Shown piece by piece: positions 7,942 through 14,690 of a stretch of 46,174 nt of DNA (positions within the stretch are counted from its first letter, which is position 1; every line of letters starts with the position of its first letter). The position numbers were made by a program, and so were the translations under genes. The DNA comes from a virus, in the IMG/VR virus record IMGVR_UViG_3300042147_000021, positions 1-46,174 of that record; one strand, 5' to 3'. Under the pieces are notes generated by a model, which had not been told where the DNA came from, did no database searches, and saw nothing but the letters and a program-made list of their open reading frames with translations.

Positions 7942-9011
7942 AGCAAATCCTCCGCATCGTTGAGTAGCTCCTCAATTGCATAATCGACGCCTTCAGGGCT
8001 AAGCGTACCCCTTGGCAGGTTCTGAGGCTGAATTAGGCGCCCTGCCCATCTGCCTGTACGCAACGCCCCGCAGAACGCCAGCAGGCCGCGTAGGCGGCCG
8101 TCAGAGCTCACGCCGTTGATAACCCGGCTGTACTTGCTGTTGGAAGACTTGCTGGACTGCTGACGGACGCGTAGCAAATCCTTTAGCTCTTCGGGCATGT
8201 CCTCGTTTTCCAGCGCCTTCTCCAGGGTGCTGCCCTTCAAGTCCTTCAGCGCTATGCCGTAAGCTTCCAGAATGTGCTCCAGCATCCTGTCGCGCTGGTT
8301 GGCGCTACTAACTGCTCCATCCGTCATTTCGTTGGCCTGCCGGGATAACTCTTTCTGCGCTCGATCGGAAGCTCGAATGGCGGCGTGCGCCAAGTCGAGA
8401 TCCATTAGTACACCGCGCTCATTGATGCGCTGGTCGAGGTGCCACAACTCCTTCTCTGCGCCACGGTAATTCCACCGTGGCAGCTTCTTGTAGATCTCGC
8501 GCATGGCCTCGATATCAAGGCGCCCGTACTCGCGAAATGCCTCCCACTCGACAGGATGCGTTTCGCGAGTAGCGCGCCGGAGTATCTGATTCTTTGGCCG
8601 CGGCTTGCAGAACAACTGGATCAGCGCCTTGCCGGCCTTGTCCTTCGCCTTGTCCTTCGCGATCCCCAGGATGTCGCCAAGCTTCTCCAAAGCCCCCGGC
8701 AACGAATGCGCCATAGCGCAGACCATCGTATCGAACGTCTCCTCTACTGGAATCGTGAAGCCGATCGCGTGAGTCATGACGGTACGGTCAAACGCGCTGT
8801 TCTGGATGACTTTCTCGTAAGACGGATCGGCCAGTAGCTCCATCAGATCCGAAACGTCTTCATCCCCATCGCGAATCTCTACAGGCCCTTCGCCGACCGC
8901 CCACTGCCACATGATGATCTCGGCGCCTTCTGCATAACGGTGCGTCCCGTTGTTGATCGGCGTTTCGCAGAAGGTTTCCGTGTCCAGGAAAATGCATTTG
9001 TCGAGGTTCAT
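7938..9011 (-). CDS. Family A DNA polymerase, N-terminal (exonuclease/thumb) half (357 aa)
   Basis: Begins MNLDKCIFLDTET, with exonuclease residues D10 and E12. It continues through a DEDD-type 3'-5' exonuclease and the thumb, up to RTGRWAGRLIQPQNLPR at about 318-334, the conserved primer-template binding motif. It stops about 20 residues later, just before motif A, which is in the next polymerase ORF. The ATG at 9011 overlaps the upstream stop; the in-frame extension to 9080 belongs to the neighbour. An intact relative would be about 690 aa. Confidence 0.9.
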   Translation of the reverse strand: MNLDKCIFLDTETFCETPINNGTHRYAEGAEIIMWQWAVGEGPVEIRDGDEDVSDLMELLADPSYEKVIQNSAFDRTVMTHAIGFTIPVEETFDTMVCAMAHSLPGALEKLGDILGIAKDKAKDKAGKALIQLFCKPRPKNQILRRATRETHPVEWEAFREYGRLDIEAMREIYKKLPRWNYRGAEKELWHLDQRINERGVLMDLDLAHAAIRASDRAQKELSRQANEMTDGAVSSANQRDRMLEHILEAYGIALKDLKGSTLEKALENEDMPEELKDLLRVRQQSSKSSNSKYSRVINGVSSDGRLRGLLAFCGALRTGRWAGRLIQPQNLPRGTLSPEGVDYAIEELLNDAEDLL

Positions 9012-9208
9012 CAGCAATGCGCCTGTCTTTCGCTTGCCCACACGACTATTCCGGTAACCGTGTCGACGATATGCGCCCAATCGCCACCTGTTAGGAGCTT
9101 ATCCGCTTGCTCGCGAGCATCGGCTAGGTTGGTAAAACTATCTTGAAAATCTCGCCATCCGCCGCCGGCGTAACAGACGTACCCGTAGAAAACTAAAAAC
9201 CTTCGCAT
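9011..9208 (-). CDS. Small hypothetical protein (65 aa)
   Basis: Starts MRRFLVFYGYVCYAGGGW and contains 'LADAREQADKL' and 'VDTVTGIVVW', a layout common in small early phage proteins of unknown function. AAGGAG upstream of 9208 decides the start. Confidence 0.55.
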   Translation of the reverse strand: MRRFLVFYGYVCYAGGGWRDFQDSFTNLADAREQADKLLTGGDWAHIVDTVTGIVVWASERQAHC

Positions 9209-9218
9209 ATTCGTCTCC

Positions 9219-9362
9219 TTAATTAATACGTTGGGCGATCGCTTTGATAAGCGCTGTGCGTTCCCAAGATACATGGCGGGTTATAGCCTTCCACGATAAG
9301 CCCTCGCATCGCAGCTCATAGGCGAAAGCCAAGTCAGCAAGTGGAATATTAGGCCTCGCCAT
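9219..9362 (-). CDS. Small helix-turn-helix-like protein (47 aa)
   Basis: Starts MARPNIPLADLAFAYELR and continues 'EGLSWKAITRHVSWERTAL', which reads like a recognition-helix unit of a tiny HTH protein. GGAGG lies 9 bases before ATG 9362. It overlaps the upstream gene by 14 bp, and its TAA adjoins the ribosome site of the next gene. It could be a DNA-binding regulator; that is inference from the helix pattern. Confidence 0.6.
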   Translation of the reverse strand: MARPNIPLADLAFAYELRCEGLSWKAITRHVSWERTALIKAIAQRIN

Positions 9363-9573
9363 ACCCGTAGGCCTCCAAAGCTTTATCCAACCTGGGCGAC
9401 CATTGGCGAGCTTGGTGCGCCGCTTCCAGTAGCTCTTCCAGTAGTGCCTTACGCCGTGCGTGATTCGCCTTGGAGCGCTCGTTGTGGCACTTGATGCAGT
9501 TATTGCTAAGCAGGTATCGCCGGCCTGCTAGCTCGGGGTGCTTGGCGCACACTTGGCCGTACTTGGACTTCAT
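9349..9573 (-). CDS. Cys/His-rich small protein, HNH-like zinc motif (74 aa)
   Basis: The pattern VCAKHPEL-x-GRRY ... NNCIKCHNERSK places Cys/His pairs as in a recurrent phage protein related to HNH zinc fingers. The C-terminal half is a charged helix. The ATG at 9573 overlaps the micropeptide stop (ATGA). No complete nuclease active site is visible. Confidence 0.6.
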   Translation of the reverse strand: MKSKYGQVCAKHPELAGRRYLLSNNCIKCHNERSKANHARRKALLEELLEAAHQARQWSPRLDKALEAYGYGEA

Positions 9574-9641
9574 GATGCTAACCAGTACATGGTCGGCGCC
9601 CATACGAAGATCAGGCAGAAGAGAACGCATTTGGTGATCAT
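9570..9641 (-). CDS. Membrane micropeptide (23 aa)
   Basis: A 23-codon ORF starting MITKCVLFCLIFVW and ending WLAS: almost entirely hydrophobic, enough for one membrane span. Its ATG overlaps the stop of the upstream gene (ATGA) and its stop overlaps the start of the downstream gene (ATGA). A GGGGTG stretch lies eight bases upstream. Function unknown. Similar coupled micropeptides occur at 14066-14128 and 15228-15296. Confidence 0.55.
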   Translation of the reverse strand: MITKCVLFCLIFVWAPTMYWLAS

Positions 9642-9850
9642 GAAAAGCACCCCGGCGGAACGCCGTCCGCGATTGCCTGGTTAACCTTCTCGCAGGCCGT
9701 GTCCAGTGTCTTGGCAAACGTGGCCGGTACGCTGAGAACGACGTTACCGCGCAGGTACTCGATGCTTACCGGGACATGTAGGTCGACCAGTTGGGCGAGC
9801 ACATGGCGCGCGGCGGATTGAGGGACGGTGCTGTTTGCGAAAGTGGTCAT
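9638..9850 (-). CDS. Hypothetical protein (70 aa)
   Basis: Starts MTTFANSTVPQSAARHVL, a helix-strand small protein with no motif I can name. AGGAAG is placed well before ATG 9850. Coupled to the micropeptide downstream. Confidence 0.5.
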   Translation of the reverse strand: MTTFANSTVPQSAARHVLAQLVDLHVPVSIEYLRGNVVLSVPATFAKTLDTACEKVNQAIADGVPPGCFS

Positions 9851-9862
9851 TCTTGACTTCCT

Positions 9863-10048
9863 CTATTCGTGGAGTGCGTTGTCTTCTACCGCGGCGACGA
9901 ATGCTTCGAACTCGCGCTGCATCTCTTTAAACTTGTCGCCGTCTTCACGACAGTAATACGTGGTGAGCATCGATTTTATTTCGCCTTTAGCCCTTTCCCA
10001 AGCCATGGCGCGCATAGCGGGTAGGATTCGCGAACTATGATCTGACAT
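9863..10048 (-). CDS. Small helical hypothetical protein (61 aa)
   Basis: Starts MSDHSSRILPAMRAMAW and is mostly charged helix (EDGDKFKEMQREFEAFV). GGAGAAGGG upstream fixes the start at 10048. No recognisable domain. Confidence 0.5.
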   Translation of the reverse strand: MSDHSSRILPAMRAMAWERAKGEIKSMLTTYYCREDGDKFKEMQREFEAFVAAVEDNALHE

Positions 10049-10059
10049 TTCCCTTCTCC

Positions 10060-10203
10060 TCAACGATAGAAAATTGGACAGTAGCACCCGTGGTCGCCGA
10101 GCATGTAGAACTGCTCGGTAACGTAGAAAGTGGCAACGCGTCGTGCGTAGCCGGCGGACATATCGACGGTTTGGATTCCGCTGTGAAGGCGACGGTTATT
10201 CAT
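10060..10203 (-). CDS. Small hypothetical protein with C-terminal CYC (47 aa)
   Basis: Starts MNNRRLHSGIQTVD and ends in an aromatic segment with GCYCP. The ATG at 10203 overlaps the upstream stop (ATGA), and its stop adjoins the ribosome site of the next gene. Too short for usual gene callers. Confidence 0.5.
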   Translation of the reverse strand: MNNRRLHSGIQTVDMSAGYARRVATFYVTEQFYMLGDHGCYCPIFYR

Positions 10204-10328
10204 TTGAACGAGCCCCAAAACTTCCAAGCAGCACGGTGGAACTCCACCGCATCACGATCTACAGCGATCAGCGCCAAGCCGTACTGGTGACGGTGGTAAG
10301 CAGCGTTTGCCGAAGTGGTAGCGTTCAT
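10200..10328 (-). CDS. Small hypothetical protein (42 aa), first gene behind P10.4
   Basis: Starts MNATTSANAAYHRHQYGLA and ends AAWKFWGSFK. A strong GGGAGAAGGGG ribosome site lies before ATG 10328. It overlaps the next gene by ATGA. Function unknown. Confidence 0.55.
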   Translation of the reverse strand: MNATTSANAAYHRHQYGLALIAVDRDAVEFHRAAWKFWGSFK

Positions 10329-10366
10329 AATTCCCCTTCTCCCTACTGTTTGGTTTCGATAAGCCA

Positions 10367-10395
10367 ACTGTACAACGTGTTACTTGTGTTGTCTT
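10367..10395 (-). promoter_or_regulatory. Putative promoter P10.4
   Basis: On the minus strand AAGACA (10390-10395) and TACAGT (10367-10372) are 17 bases apart. The spacer ACACAAG...GTTG resembles that of P18.5. It lies after an intrinsic terminator and before a strong ribosome site, so it would restart transcription for the small genes. Confidence 0.5.
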
Positions 10396-10418
10396 GCGTA
10401 TCCCGACGAGCGGTCAAC

Positions 10419-10445
10419 AAAAAGCCCGACGCAAGCCGGGCTTTT
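10419..10445 (-). terminator. Intrinsic terminator after the 97-aa gene
   Basis: Inverted repeat AAAAGCCCG / CGGGCTTTT with an 8-base loop; on the minus strand the right arm runs into TTTTTGTTG. It should end transcripts of the SSB-nuclease gene group just after the 10462-10755 gene. The A/T arms could make it bidirectional. Confidence 0.8.
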
Positions 10446-10461
10446 CGAATTGCTTTAGTCG

Positions 10462-10755
10462 TTAGACCTTCCCGAAAGCAGGCTTTTCAGCGGCGCCCTT
10501 GTTGCCTTTCGCCACTTCGCCGAATTCGAAATTGGGACGGTTCATCACCGGCGCATCAGAAACGATTTCGAGGCGGTTAACGTCGAACCAAGACTGATCG
10601 CCCAGTTTGCCGTCCGCCTGCAAACCCGGATGAACGATCGCTTGAATGCAGCCATAAAGATCGAAGCAGACGGAAGCTACTACGCCTTCGAATCCGGATA
10701 CACGATCTCGTACCCGAAGCCCTAGCAAGTTCAAATGTTGTTTAGGTTGCGACAT
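10462..10755 (-). CDS. Conserved phage protein beside the SSB gene (97 aa)
   Basis: Contains 'LLGLRVRDRVSGFEGVVASV', 'DLYGCIQAIVHPG' and 'SWFDVNRLE', a pattern I know from an unnamed protein that often accompanies DUF2815/DUF2800 genes in phages. The N-terminal part reads as a small beta-barrel. Role unknown; it may act with the replication proteins. Confidence 0.65.
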   Translation of the reverse strand: MSQPKQHLNLLGLRVRDRVSGFEGVVASVCFDLYGCIQAIVHPGLQADGKLGDQSWFDVNRLEIVSDAPVMNRPNFEFGEVAKGNKGAAEKPAFGKV

Positions 10756-10773
10756 GCGTTTCTCCTTTAAGCT

Positions 10774-10791
10774 GCCCGGCTTTCACCGGGC
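10774..10791 (-). other. GC-rich stem-loop between two replication genes
   Basis: GCCCGG / CCGGGC with a 6-base loop lies between the SSB gene and the 97-aa gene. No U-run follows on the minus strand, so it may stabilise mRNA or attenuate rather than terminate. Confidence 0.35.
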
Positions 10792-10798
10792 GGTTGAT

Positions 10799-11347
10799 TT
10801 AGGCCAGGTCGTCCGCGTCAGCGCCGTCTGCGATCTCTTCGAAGTCGCTGGCGTCTGCCGAGGTGCCGCCACCGGAGAACGCTTCGCCATCCTTCACAAA
10901 CTGGATACCCTGCAGTTGGGCGTTTACGCGCTTGCCGTACTTGTTCTCCTGCGCCCACACATCGATGATCACGTTGACGTAAGAGCCCGAGTACGGTTTG
11001 CCGTCAGCGGCCACCAGTGGGCTGCGATCGCGGTCTACGACGGTAGGTCGCACGGTGTTGTAGGCGTTGAAGTACAGGTTACCTTCATAGCCGGCCAGGG
11101 ACGCTTTGCTGTCGCCGTTGTGGGTCAGCAGCTTGTCACCCGCCTTGAGTTCCTTCTTGACCGCGCCCCACTTGTCGCCCCACTTAGCTTTGCCCACCTG
11201 GTCGATCACCGCATCGAGGCCGGCGATACCTTTGTGATCAGGTGCGAACAGGAAAGCTGCGCTGAACTGCAAAGAACCGCTTTCGGAAGCCTTCGGTTCG
11301 AAGATGTTCGGGAAGGAGATGCGCGCGTCTTGGAAAGTATGTTTCAT
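10799..11347 (-). CDS. DUF2815 (Enc34-type) single-stranded DNA-binding protein (182 aa)
   Basis: Begins MKHTFQDARISFPNIFEP and contains 'FSAAFLFAPDH' and 'YVNVIIDVWAQENKYG'. This is the DUF2815 family, which includes the phage Enc34 single-stranded DNA-binding protein. The tail is acidic (FEEIADGADADDLA), as in many replication SSBs that recruit partners through it. It lies directly downstream of the DUF2800 gene, the usual pairing. It should coat single strands during replication and recombination. Confidence 0.85.
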   Translation of the reverse strand: MKHTFQDARISFPNIFEPKASESGSLQFSAAFLFAPDHKGIAGLDAVIDQVGKAKWGDKWGAVKKELKAGDKLLTHNGDSKASLAGYEGNLYFNAYNTVRPTVVDRDRSPLVAADGKPYSGSYVNVIIDVWAQENKYGKRVNAQLQGIQFVKDGEAFSGGGTSADASDFEEIADGADADDLA

Positions 11348-11384
11348 GGTAAATCCTCAGTATATGTCGTTGGCGTTTCAGTGG

Positions 11385-12836
11385 TTAAACGAGATCGTCG
11401 AAGTTGTCTTCGGCGACGGATTCTTGCTCTACTGCTACCAGCGCTTCGACAATCATCGACGCGCCGCTTTGGAATTCTTCTACTTCTTCCGGCAGCTCTT
11501 CGAACTGCTCAGCAATCGCCAGGTTCAGCGCCGGACGCTTATCGCTGGCCGGTGCTACGGATGGCTTGCCATCGCTACGGCCAATCAGCGGCTGCAGCTT
11601 GTTCCACTTACGTGGGTTGGCTTCCTTCAAGACCTTCTCAGCCGTTGTGGGGCTGATCAGCTTGAAGTCGTACATTTGGTCGACCTTCAATCGCATCGCC
11701 TTCAGCGCGGCTTCGGCTTCCTCCTCGTTGGTCCAGCTACGCGCACCCTGGCGACCTTCGACCAGCTTGTAGCGAGCATCTGTGAACTTGCCGGCCAGTA
11801 GGCGTCGCTCAACTTCAGCGCGTACCGCTTTGGCGAACCCTTCGATCATGTCGGCCGCGTCCATCAGGGTCGCCAAACGCTCATCGTCAGCCGTTGCTAC
11901 CGCTTCGGTTGCCGCTTCCAACGATGGCCGAATGCTTGGCTTCTTGACGGTGAAGTGGCTGCTCAGGCCTTCAGCGTCTTCGTGGTATGTGATCGCTTTC
12001 GGGGTAACGCCGAACGATTGCGCCAAAAGCTTTTCAGCCTGCGGCATTTCGACCTTGATGAAACCCTTATCAAGATCAAGAAATCCGCCCACGATTAGCT
12101 CCATGGTGTGATCGGTACGCTCGTTGCAAGTCGCAGACGCTTTGCAGAACTTGCACTGCTTGTCGCCAGGTACTGCGGTCAAGCCTTCAGGGCCTGCCAG
12201 GATGCGTTTAGCAGTTTGCCGAATCACTTCGATCCGCTCGTGCATTTCACCAACGCTCAACTTCCAAACGTCGAAGTGGTTCAGACGCGGTTGCAGGATG
12301 TGAAGCTCGACATGCTCAATCTCGCCAAGTGCGTCGAAATCTGCTACCGCCGAGGCGCCGTAGATCAGCAACTGTTCGTTGCCTTCTGCGAAAACCTGGA
12401 CGCGTCTTCCATATTTCAAATCGGCGATGATCGCCGTGTCGCCTTTGATAATAACGGTGTCGCTGGTGCCGGTAGCTCCTTCCTCGCCGGTGATTAATTC
12501 GATCGACAAAACCTGCTCCGGGTAAACCGTAGCACCGTCGGCCAGTGAGTAAATCACGTCCAGGGTCTTCTGAATTTCGTTGATCATGTCGAGCCCGACA
12601 GGGTAAGCGCCGGAGGTATGGAACTCGGCGTGCCCATTCTCAACCTTGATACGCGTACCTTGAAAATGCCTCGCTTCTTTCTGCCCGGCCAGGCACCTTT
12701 CGAGCAAGAAGTGCGCTGCTGTACCTTCATCGGATGCGTCGTTACCCATATCGGGGAACTCCTTTTCTCGCCACGGCTTTACGTTACAAAGCATCGCGGC
12801 AGGCGCGCCGGATGGCGCGAAAAATGCGTGTGCCAT
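11385..12836 (-). CDS. DUF2800 nuclease-like protein (483 aa)
   Basis: Contains 'DEGTAAHFLLERCL', 'GEEGATGTSDTVII', 'AIIADLKYG' and 'QLLIYG', the order of a RecB/Cas4-like PD-(D/E)XK nuclease core: Asp in TSD, then D-x-K in ADLKYG. A cysteine cluster (CKFCKASATC, about residues 217-226) could bind a metal or iron-sulfur cluster. The C-terminal half is charged and helical. DUF2800 proteins accompany DUF2815 SSBs in many phages and probably work in recombination or replication. The ATG overlaps the upstream stop (TGATG). Confidence 0.8.
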   Translation of the reverse strand: MAHAFFAPSGAPAAMLCNVKPWREKEFPDMGNDASDEGTAAHFLLERCLAGQKEARHFQGTRIKVENGHAEFHTSGAYPVGLDMINEIQKTLDVIYSLADGATVYPEQVLSIELITGEEGATGTSDTVIIKGDTAIIADLKYGRRVQVFAEGNEQLLIYGASAVADFDALGEIEHVELHILQPRLNHFDVWKLSVGEMHERIEVIRQTAKRILAGPEGLTAVPGDKQCKFCKASATCNERTDHTMELIVGGFLDLDKGFIKVEMPQAEKLLAQSFGVTPKAITYHEDAEGLSSHFTVKKPSIRPSLEAATEAVATADDERLATLMDAADMIEGFAKAVRAEVERRLLAGKFTDARYKLVEGRQGARSWTNEEEAEAALKAMRLKVDQMYDFKLISPTTAEKVLKEANPRKWNKLQPLIGRSDGKPSVAPASDKRPALNLAIAEQFEELPEEVEEFQSGASMIVEALVAVEQESVAEDNFDDLV

Positions 12837-12994
12837 CAGGCCGGCTCCTTTGCTTCAGAAACATCACTCAGAAGTTTGAGCAATTCGTAATTGGTGAGCG
12901 CGTTGATGTAGCGCTCCGCGTAGTTGCCGGTTTGGATCTGCTCCTCACTGGCGCCCGCCTCGACGTACTGGACGATCTCTTCGAGAGCTGTCAT
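12836..12994 (-). CDS. Small acidic helical protein upstream of DUF2800 (52 aa)
   Basis: Starts MTALEEIVQYVEAGAS and ends LLSDVSEAKEPA. Its stop overlaps the DUF2800 start (TGATG). Such a short ORF often precedes DUF2800 genes. Function unknown. Confidence 0.6.
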   Translation of the reverse strand: MTALEEIVQYVEAGASEEQIQTGNYAERYINALTNYELLKLLSDVSEAKEPA

Positions 12995-12997
12995 GGC

Positions 12998-13438
12998 TTA
13001 CGCCTCCAGTGCCTGCAGATCCGCGTAAACCGCTTCGAGCTTGGCTTGGTCGTTCACGGTGCTGAAGTCGTCTTCTTTGTCCAGAAGCACTTTGAGGTTT
13101 GCGATACCGTGCTTGGCGTTGAGCGCCTTGATCGCGTCACGCTGCGTCGGGGCCAGCTTGAGCACCAATGCGCGGACGGTCTCGTAAGGAACGGCGACGG
13201 TAGCGTCAATGCCTTCCTCGATGTTCACGACCGTTTCATCCTTCGGCTCTTCTTTCTTAGCCGGCTTATGTTCTTCCTCCAGCTTTTTCACATCGTGAAC
13301 CATCGGTTCAGATTTAGCCTTGGGCTTATCTTCCGCTTTAGGAGTACGGCCGGCCAGGGAGAGGGTCAGCAGCTTGACGGCTTCCGTGTTAGCGAGCAGC
13401 GCTTCAGTATGGGCTTGGATCAGGGCTTCAATGGACAT
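12998..13438 (-). CDS. Hypothetical replication-module protein with charged linker (146 aa)
   Basis: Starts MSIEALIQAHTEALLAN, has a lysine/glutamate-rich linker (about residues 32-70) and a folded C-terminal part ('TVRALVLKLAPTQRDAIKAL'). The start at 13438 fits an AAGGAA site; upstream is a good promoter. I do not recognise the family. It leads the transcript of the DUF2800-SSB genes, so a partner role in replication is plausible. Confidence 0.55.
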   Translation of the reverse strand: MSIEALIQAHTEALLANTEAVKLLTLSLAGRTPKAEDKPKAKSEPMVHDVKKLEEEHKPAKKEEPKDETVVNIEEGIDATVAVPYETVRALVLKLAPTQRDAIKALNAKHGIANLKVLLDKEDDFSTVNDQAKLEAVYADLQALEA

Positions 13439-13473
13439 GTTGCAAGTTCCTTTTTGGTTAAGGTGTGCCGCAG

Positions 13474-13502
13474 ATGGTAGAGAGCAGCACAAGGTATGTC
13501 AA
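13474..13502 (-). promoter_or_regulatory. Putative sigma-70 promoter P13.5 for the DUF2800-SSB unit
   Basis: Minus strand TTGACA (13497-13502), perfect consensus, 17 bases before TACCAT (13474-13479). It precedes the 146-aa gene and the replication genes behind it. About 15 bases upstream of the -35 box lies CTACAAG, an element also seen at P6.4 and P16.0. Confidence 0.6.
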
Positions 13503-13527
13503 GTGGTTTAGTTGCTAATACTTGTAG

Positions 13528-13758
13528 CTATTTACCGGCGCGGAGATCCGCCAGTTTACGCGTCAGGTCGAGCGAAGCGCGTTTTGCTGCGGAATGCTCT
13601 TTAACGCATTCGCGGATCTGAACCCATTCGTGGTTCTCGTACTTCCGCCCGGATGAATCGTGCGAAACTTCTTTTCGCTTGGCGCACAGTGCTTCCAGGG
13701 CTTTCTTTGTGCGCATGATCTCGATCAGCGCTTCGTCAATCGTTTGGTCTTTGATCAC
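13528..13758 (-). CDS. Paralogue A of a small protein pair (76 aa, GTG start)
   Basis: Starts (GTG) IKDQTIDEALIEIMRT and ends HSAAKRASLDLTRKLADL plus RAGK. Both ends are almost identical to the protein at 14125-14406, but the middle (about residues 25-53) is charged and lacks its zinc motif. AAGGAG lies before GTG 13758. The start overlaps the end of the upstream gene. The two ends probably form one helical unit. Function unknown. Confidence 0.7.
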   Translation of the reverse strand: MIKDQTIDEALIEIMRTKKALEALCAKRKEVSHDSSGRKYENHEWVQIRECVKEHSAAKRASLDLTRKLADLRAGK

Positions 13759-14069
13759 TCTGTTTCTCCTTTCCAGTGGTTGCAGTACCAACCGTTCGAT
13801 GGGCTGGCGCTGCCTTTGCGGTGGGGTGCGCCGTACAGCTCCCAGGGGAAGCCGGAGCAGTAGCACCCTAGTTGTTTGTGTTCGACCCTCATCCGGTAAC
13901 GGTCTACCCGGTACGTGCCGCCGCAGTCGCAATGCACGATCGGCTCTATACCTTTTGCTCGTGCTTCCCGGCACGCTTTGCACTTGCAGCCGTTGCGCAT
14001 GTTTTCGGGTAGCTGCGTAAGCGTTCTGCGGCCATCGCAAGACCGGCAGCGGCATGGGTAGCGGTTCAC
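13755..14069 (-). CDS. Cysteine-rich multi-zinc-ribbon protein (104 aa)
   Basis: From GTG 14069 it reads NRYPCRCRSCDG, then GCKCKACREA, HCDCGGTYR and GCYCSG: at least four CxC/CxxC pairs, enough for two or more zinc sites. The GTG overlaps the micropeptide stop (GTGA). A TTG at 14123 would add 18 residues but would run through the micropeptide. Possibly a nucleic-acid- or protein-binding adaptor; no enzyme motif. Confidence 0.55.
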   Translation of the reverse strand: MNRYPCRCRSCDGRRTLTQLPENMRNGCKCKACREARAKGIEPIVHCDCGGTYRVDRYRMRVEHKQLGCYCSGFPWELYGAPHRKGSASPSNGWYCNHWKGETE

Positions 14070-14128
14070 GATGAACAAGCGACCATTAGGAGGATCACTA
14101 CGAAAATCCCTATCATTAGCCAAATCAT
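14066..14128 (-). CDS. Membrane micropeptide with lipobox-like end (20 aa)
   Basis: A 20-codon ORF starting MIWLMIGIFVVI and ending MVACSS: a single hydrophobic span with a cysteine three residues from the end in a lipobox-like setting. ATG 14128 overlaps the upstream stop (ATGA) and its stop overlaps the downstream GTG (GTGA). GAGGG lies 8-9 bases upstream. Confidence 0.5.
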   Translation of the reverse strand: MIWLMIGIFVVILLMVACSS

Positions 14129-14406
14129 CGCCCGGCCCTCAGATCAGCTAATTTTCGCGTCAGGTCGAGTGAAGCGCGCTTGGCGGCTGAATGCTCAACA
14201 ACTGGGTTCATGCACAGCGTTAAAAGTCCCCCACAGTGGAGGCACTGGTCGCCAAGTCGGAACGATCTCGGCTTCCAAGCTGCTGAGCAAGAACTGTTAG
14301 GGCAGCGGCGATCGCAGGTCTTACGGAACTTGCGCAACGCTTCCAGGGCTTTCTTGGTACGCATGATCTCGATCAGCGCCTCGTCAATCGTTTGGTCTTT
14401 AATCAT
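14125..14406 (-). CDS. Paralogue B of the small protein pair, with central zinc motif (93 aa)
   Basis: The first 24 residues (MIKDQTIDEALIEIMRTKKA and on) and the last 22 match the protein at 13528-13758. The middle instead holds CDRRCPNSSC and CLHCGG, a probable zinc ribbon at about residues 31-62. The DNA of the shared ends differs by few, mostly silent changes, so duplication or conversion is recent. Overlaps both neighbours by 4 bp. Confidence 0.7.
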   Translation of the reverse strand: MIKDQTIDEALIEIMRTKKALEALRKFRKTCDRRCPNSSCSAAWKPRSFRLGDQCLHCGGLLTLCMNPVVEHSAAKRASLDLTRKLADLRAGR

Positions 14407-14690
14407 TCCTCCTTCTCCTTTATCAGTTCGGTACGCAGGATCTGTACGTCCCGCGGTGCGGTGAAATTGAGCTTTGCGTGGCCTTTGGCCAGGTCCACAA
14501 CCTGGACGCTGATCCCTTCAGCAATTTGCAGGGAGTCACGGAACCGGACGCGTTCAACTTGGAGCGTGGACAAGATCCGCATTTTGCAGAACCCGCCGCA
14601 CACATCGAGGATGTCAACGTATTCCGTCTTGTCGCCGGTCAGGAGGCGGACAGACGTTCCGGCTTTGCGTGTCAATACGAGATTGGTCAT
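14403..14690 (-). CDS. CsrA-like RNA-binding protein with apparent internal repeat (95 aa)
   Basis: The N-terminus LVLTRKAGTSVRL matches the first strand of CsrA/RsmA (LILTRRVGETLMI in E. coli). Residues 60-90, including VDLAKGHAKL, APRDVQILRTEL, match CsrA strands 2-5 (VKGNQVRI, APKEVAVHREEI). Between them, residues 24-54 (VDILDVCGGFCKMRIL, VERVRFRDSL) look like a second, diverged copy of strands 2-5. CsrA proteins bind GGA sites in mRNA leaders; here it could redirect host or phage translation. The key R of the RNA-binding face (R86) is kept. Family match from memory; the repeat is inference. Confidence 0.6.
   Translation of the reverse strand: MTNLVLTRKAGTSVRLLTGDKTEYVDILDVCGGFCKMRILSTLQVERVRFRDSLQIAEGISVQVVDLAKGHAKLNFTAPRDVQILRTELIKEKEE

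Noticed and set aside
10754-11656. Long plus-strand ORF of 300 codons
   Set aside because: It is the mirror of the clear DUF2815 and DUF2800 genes on the other strand.
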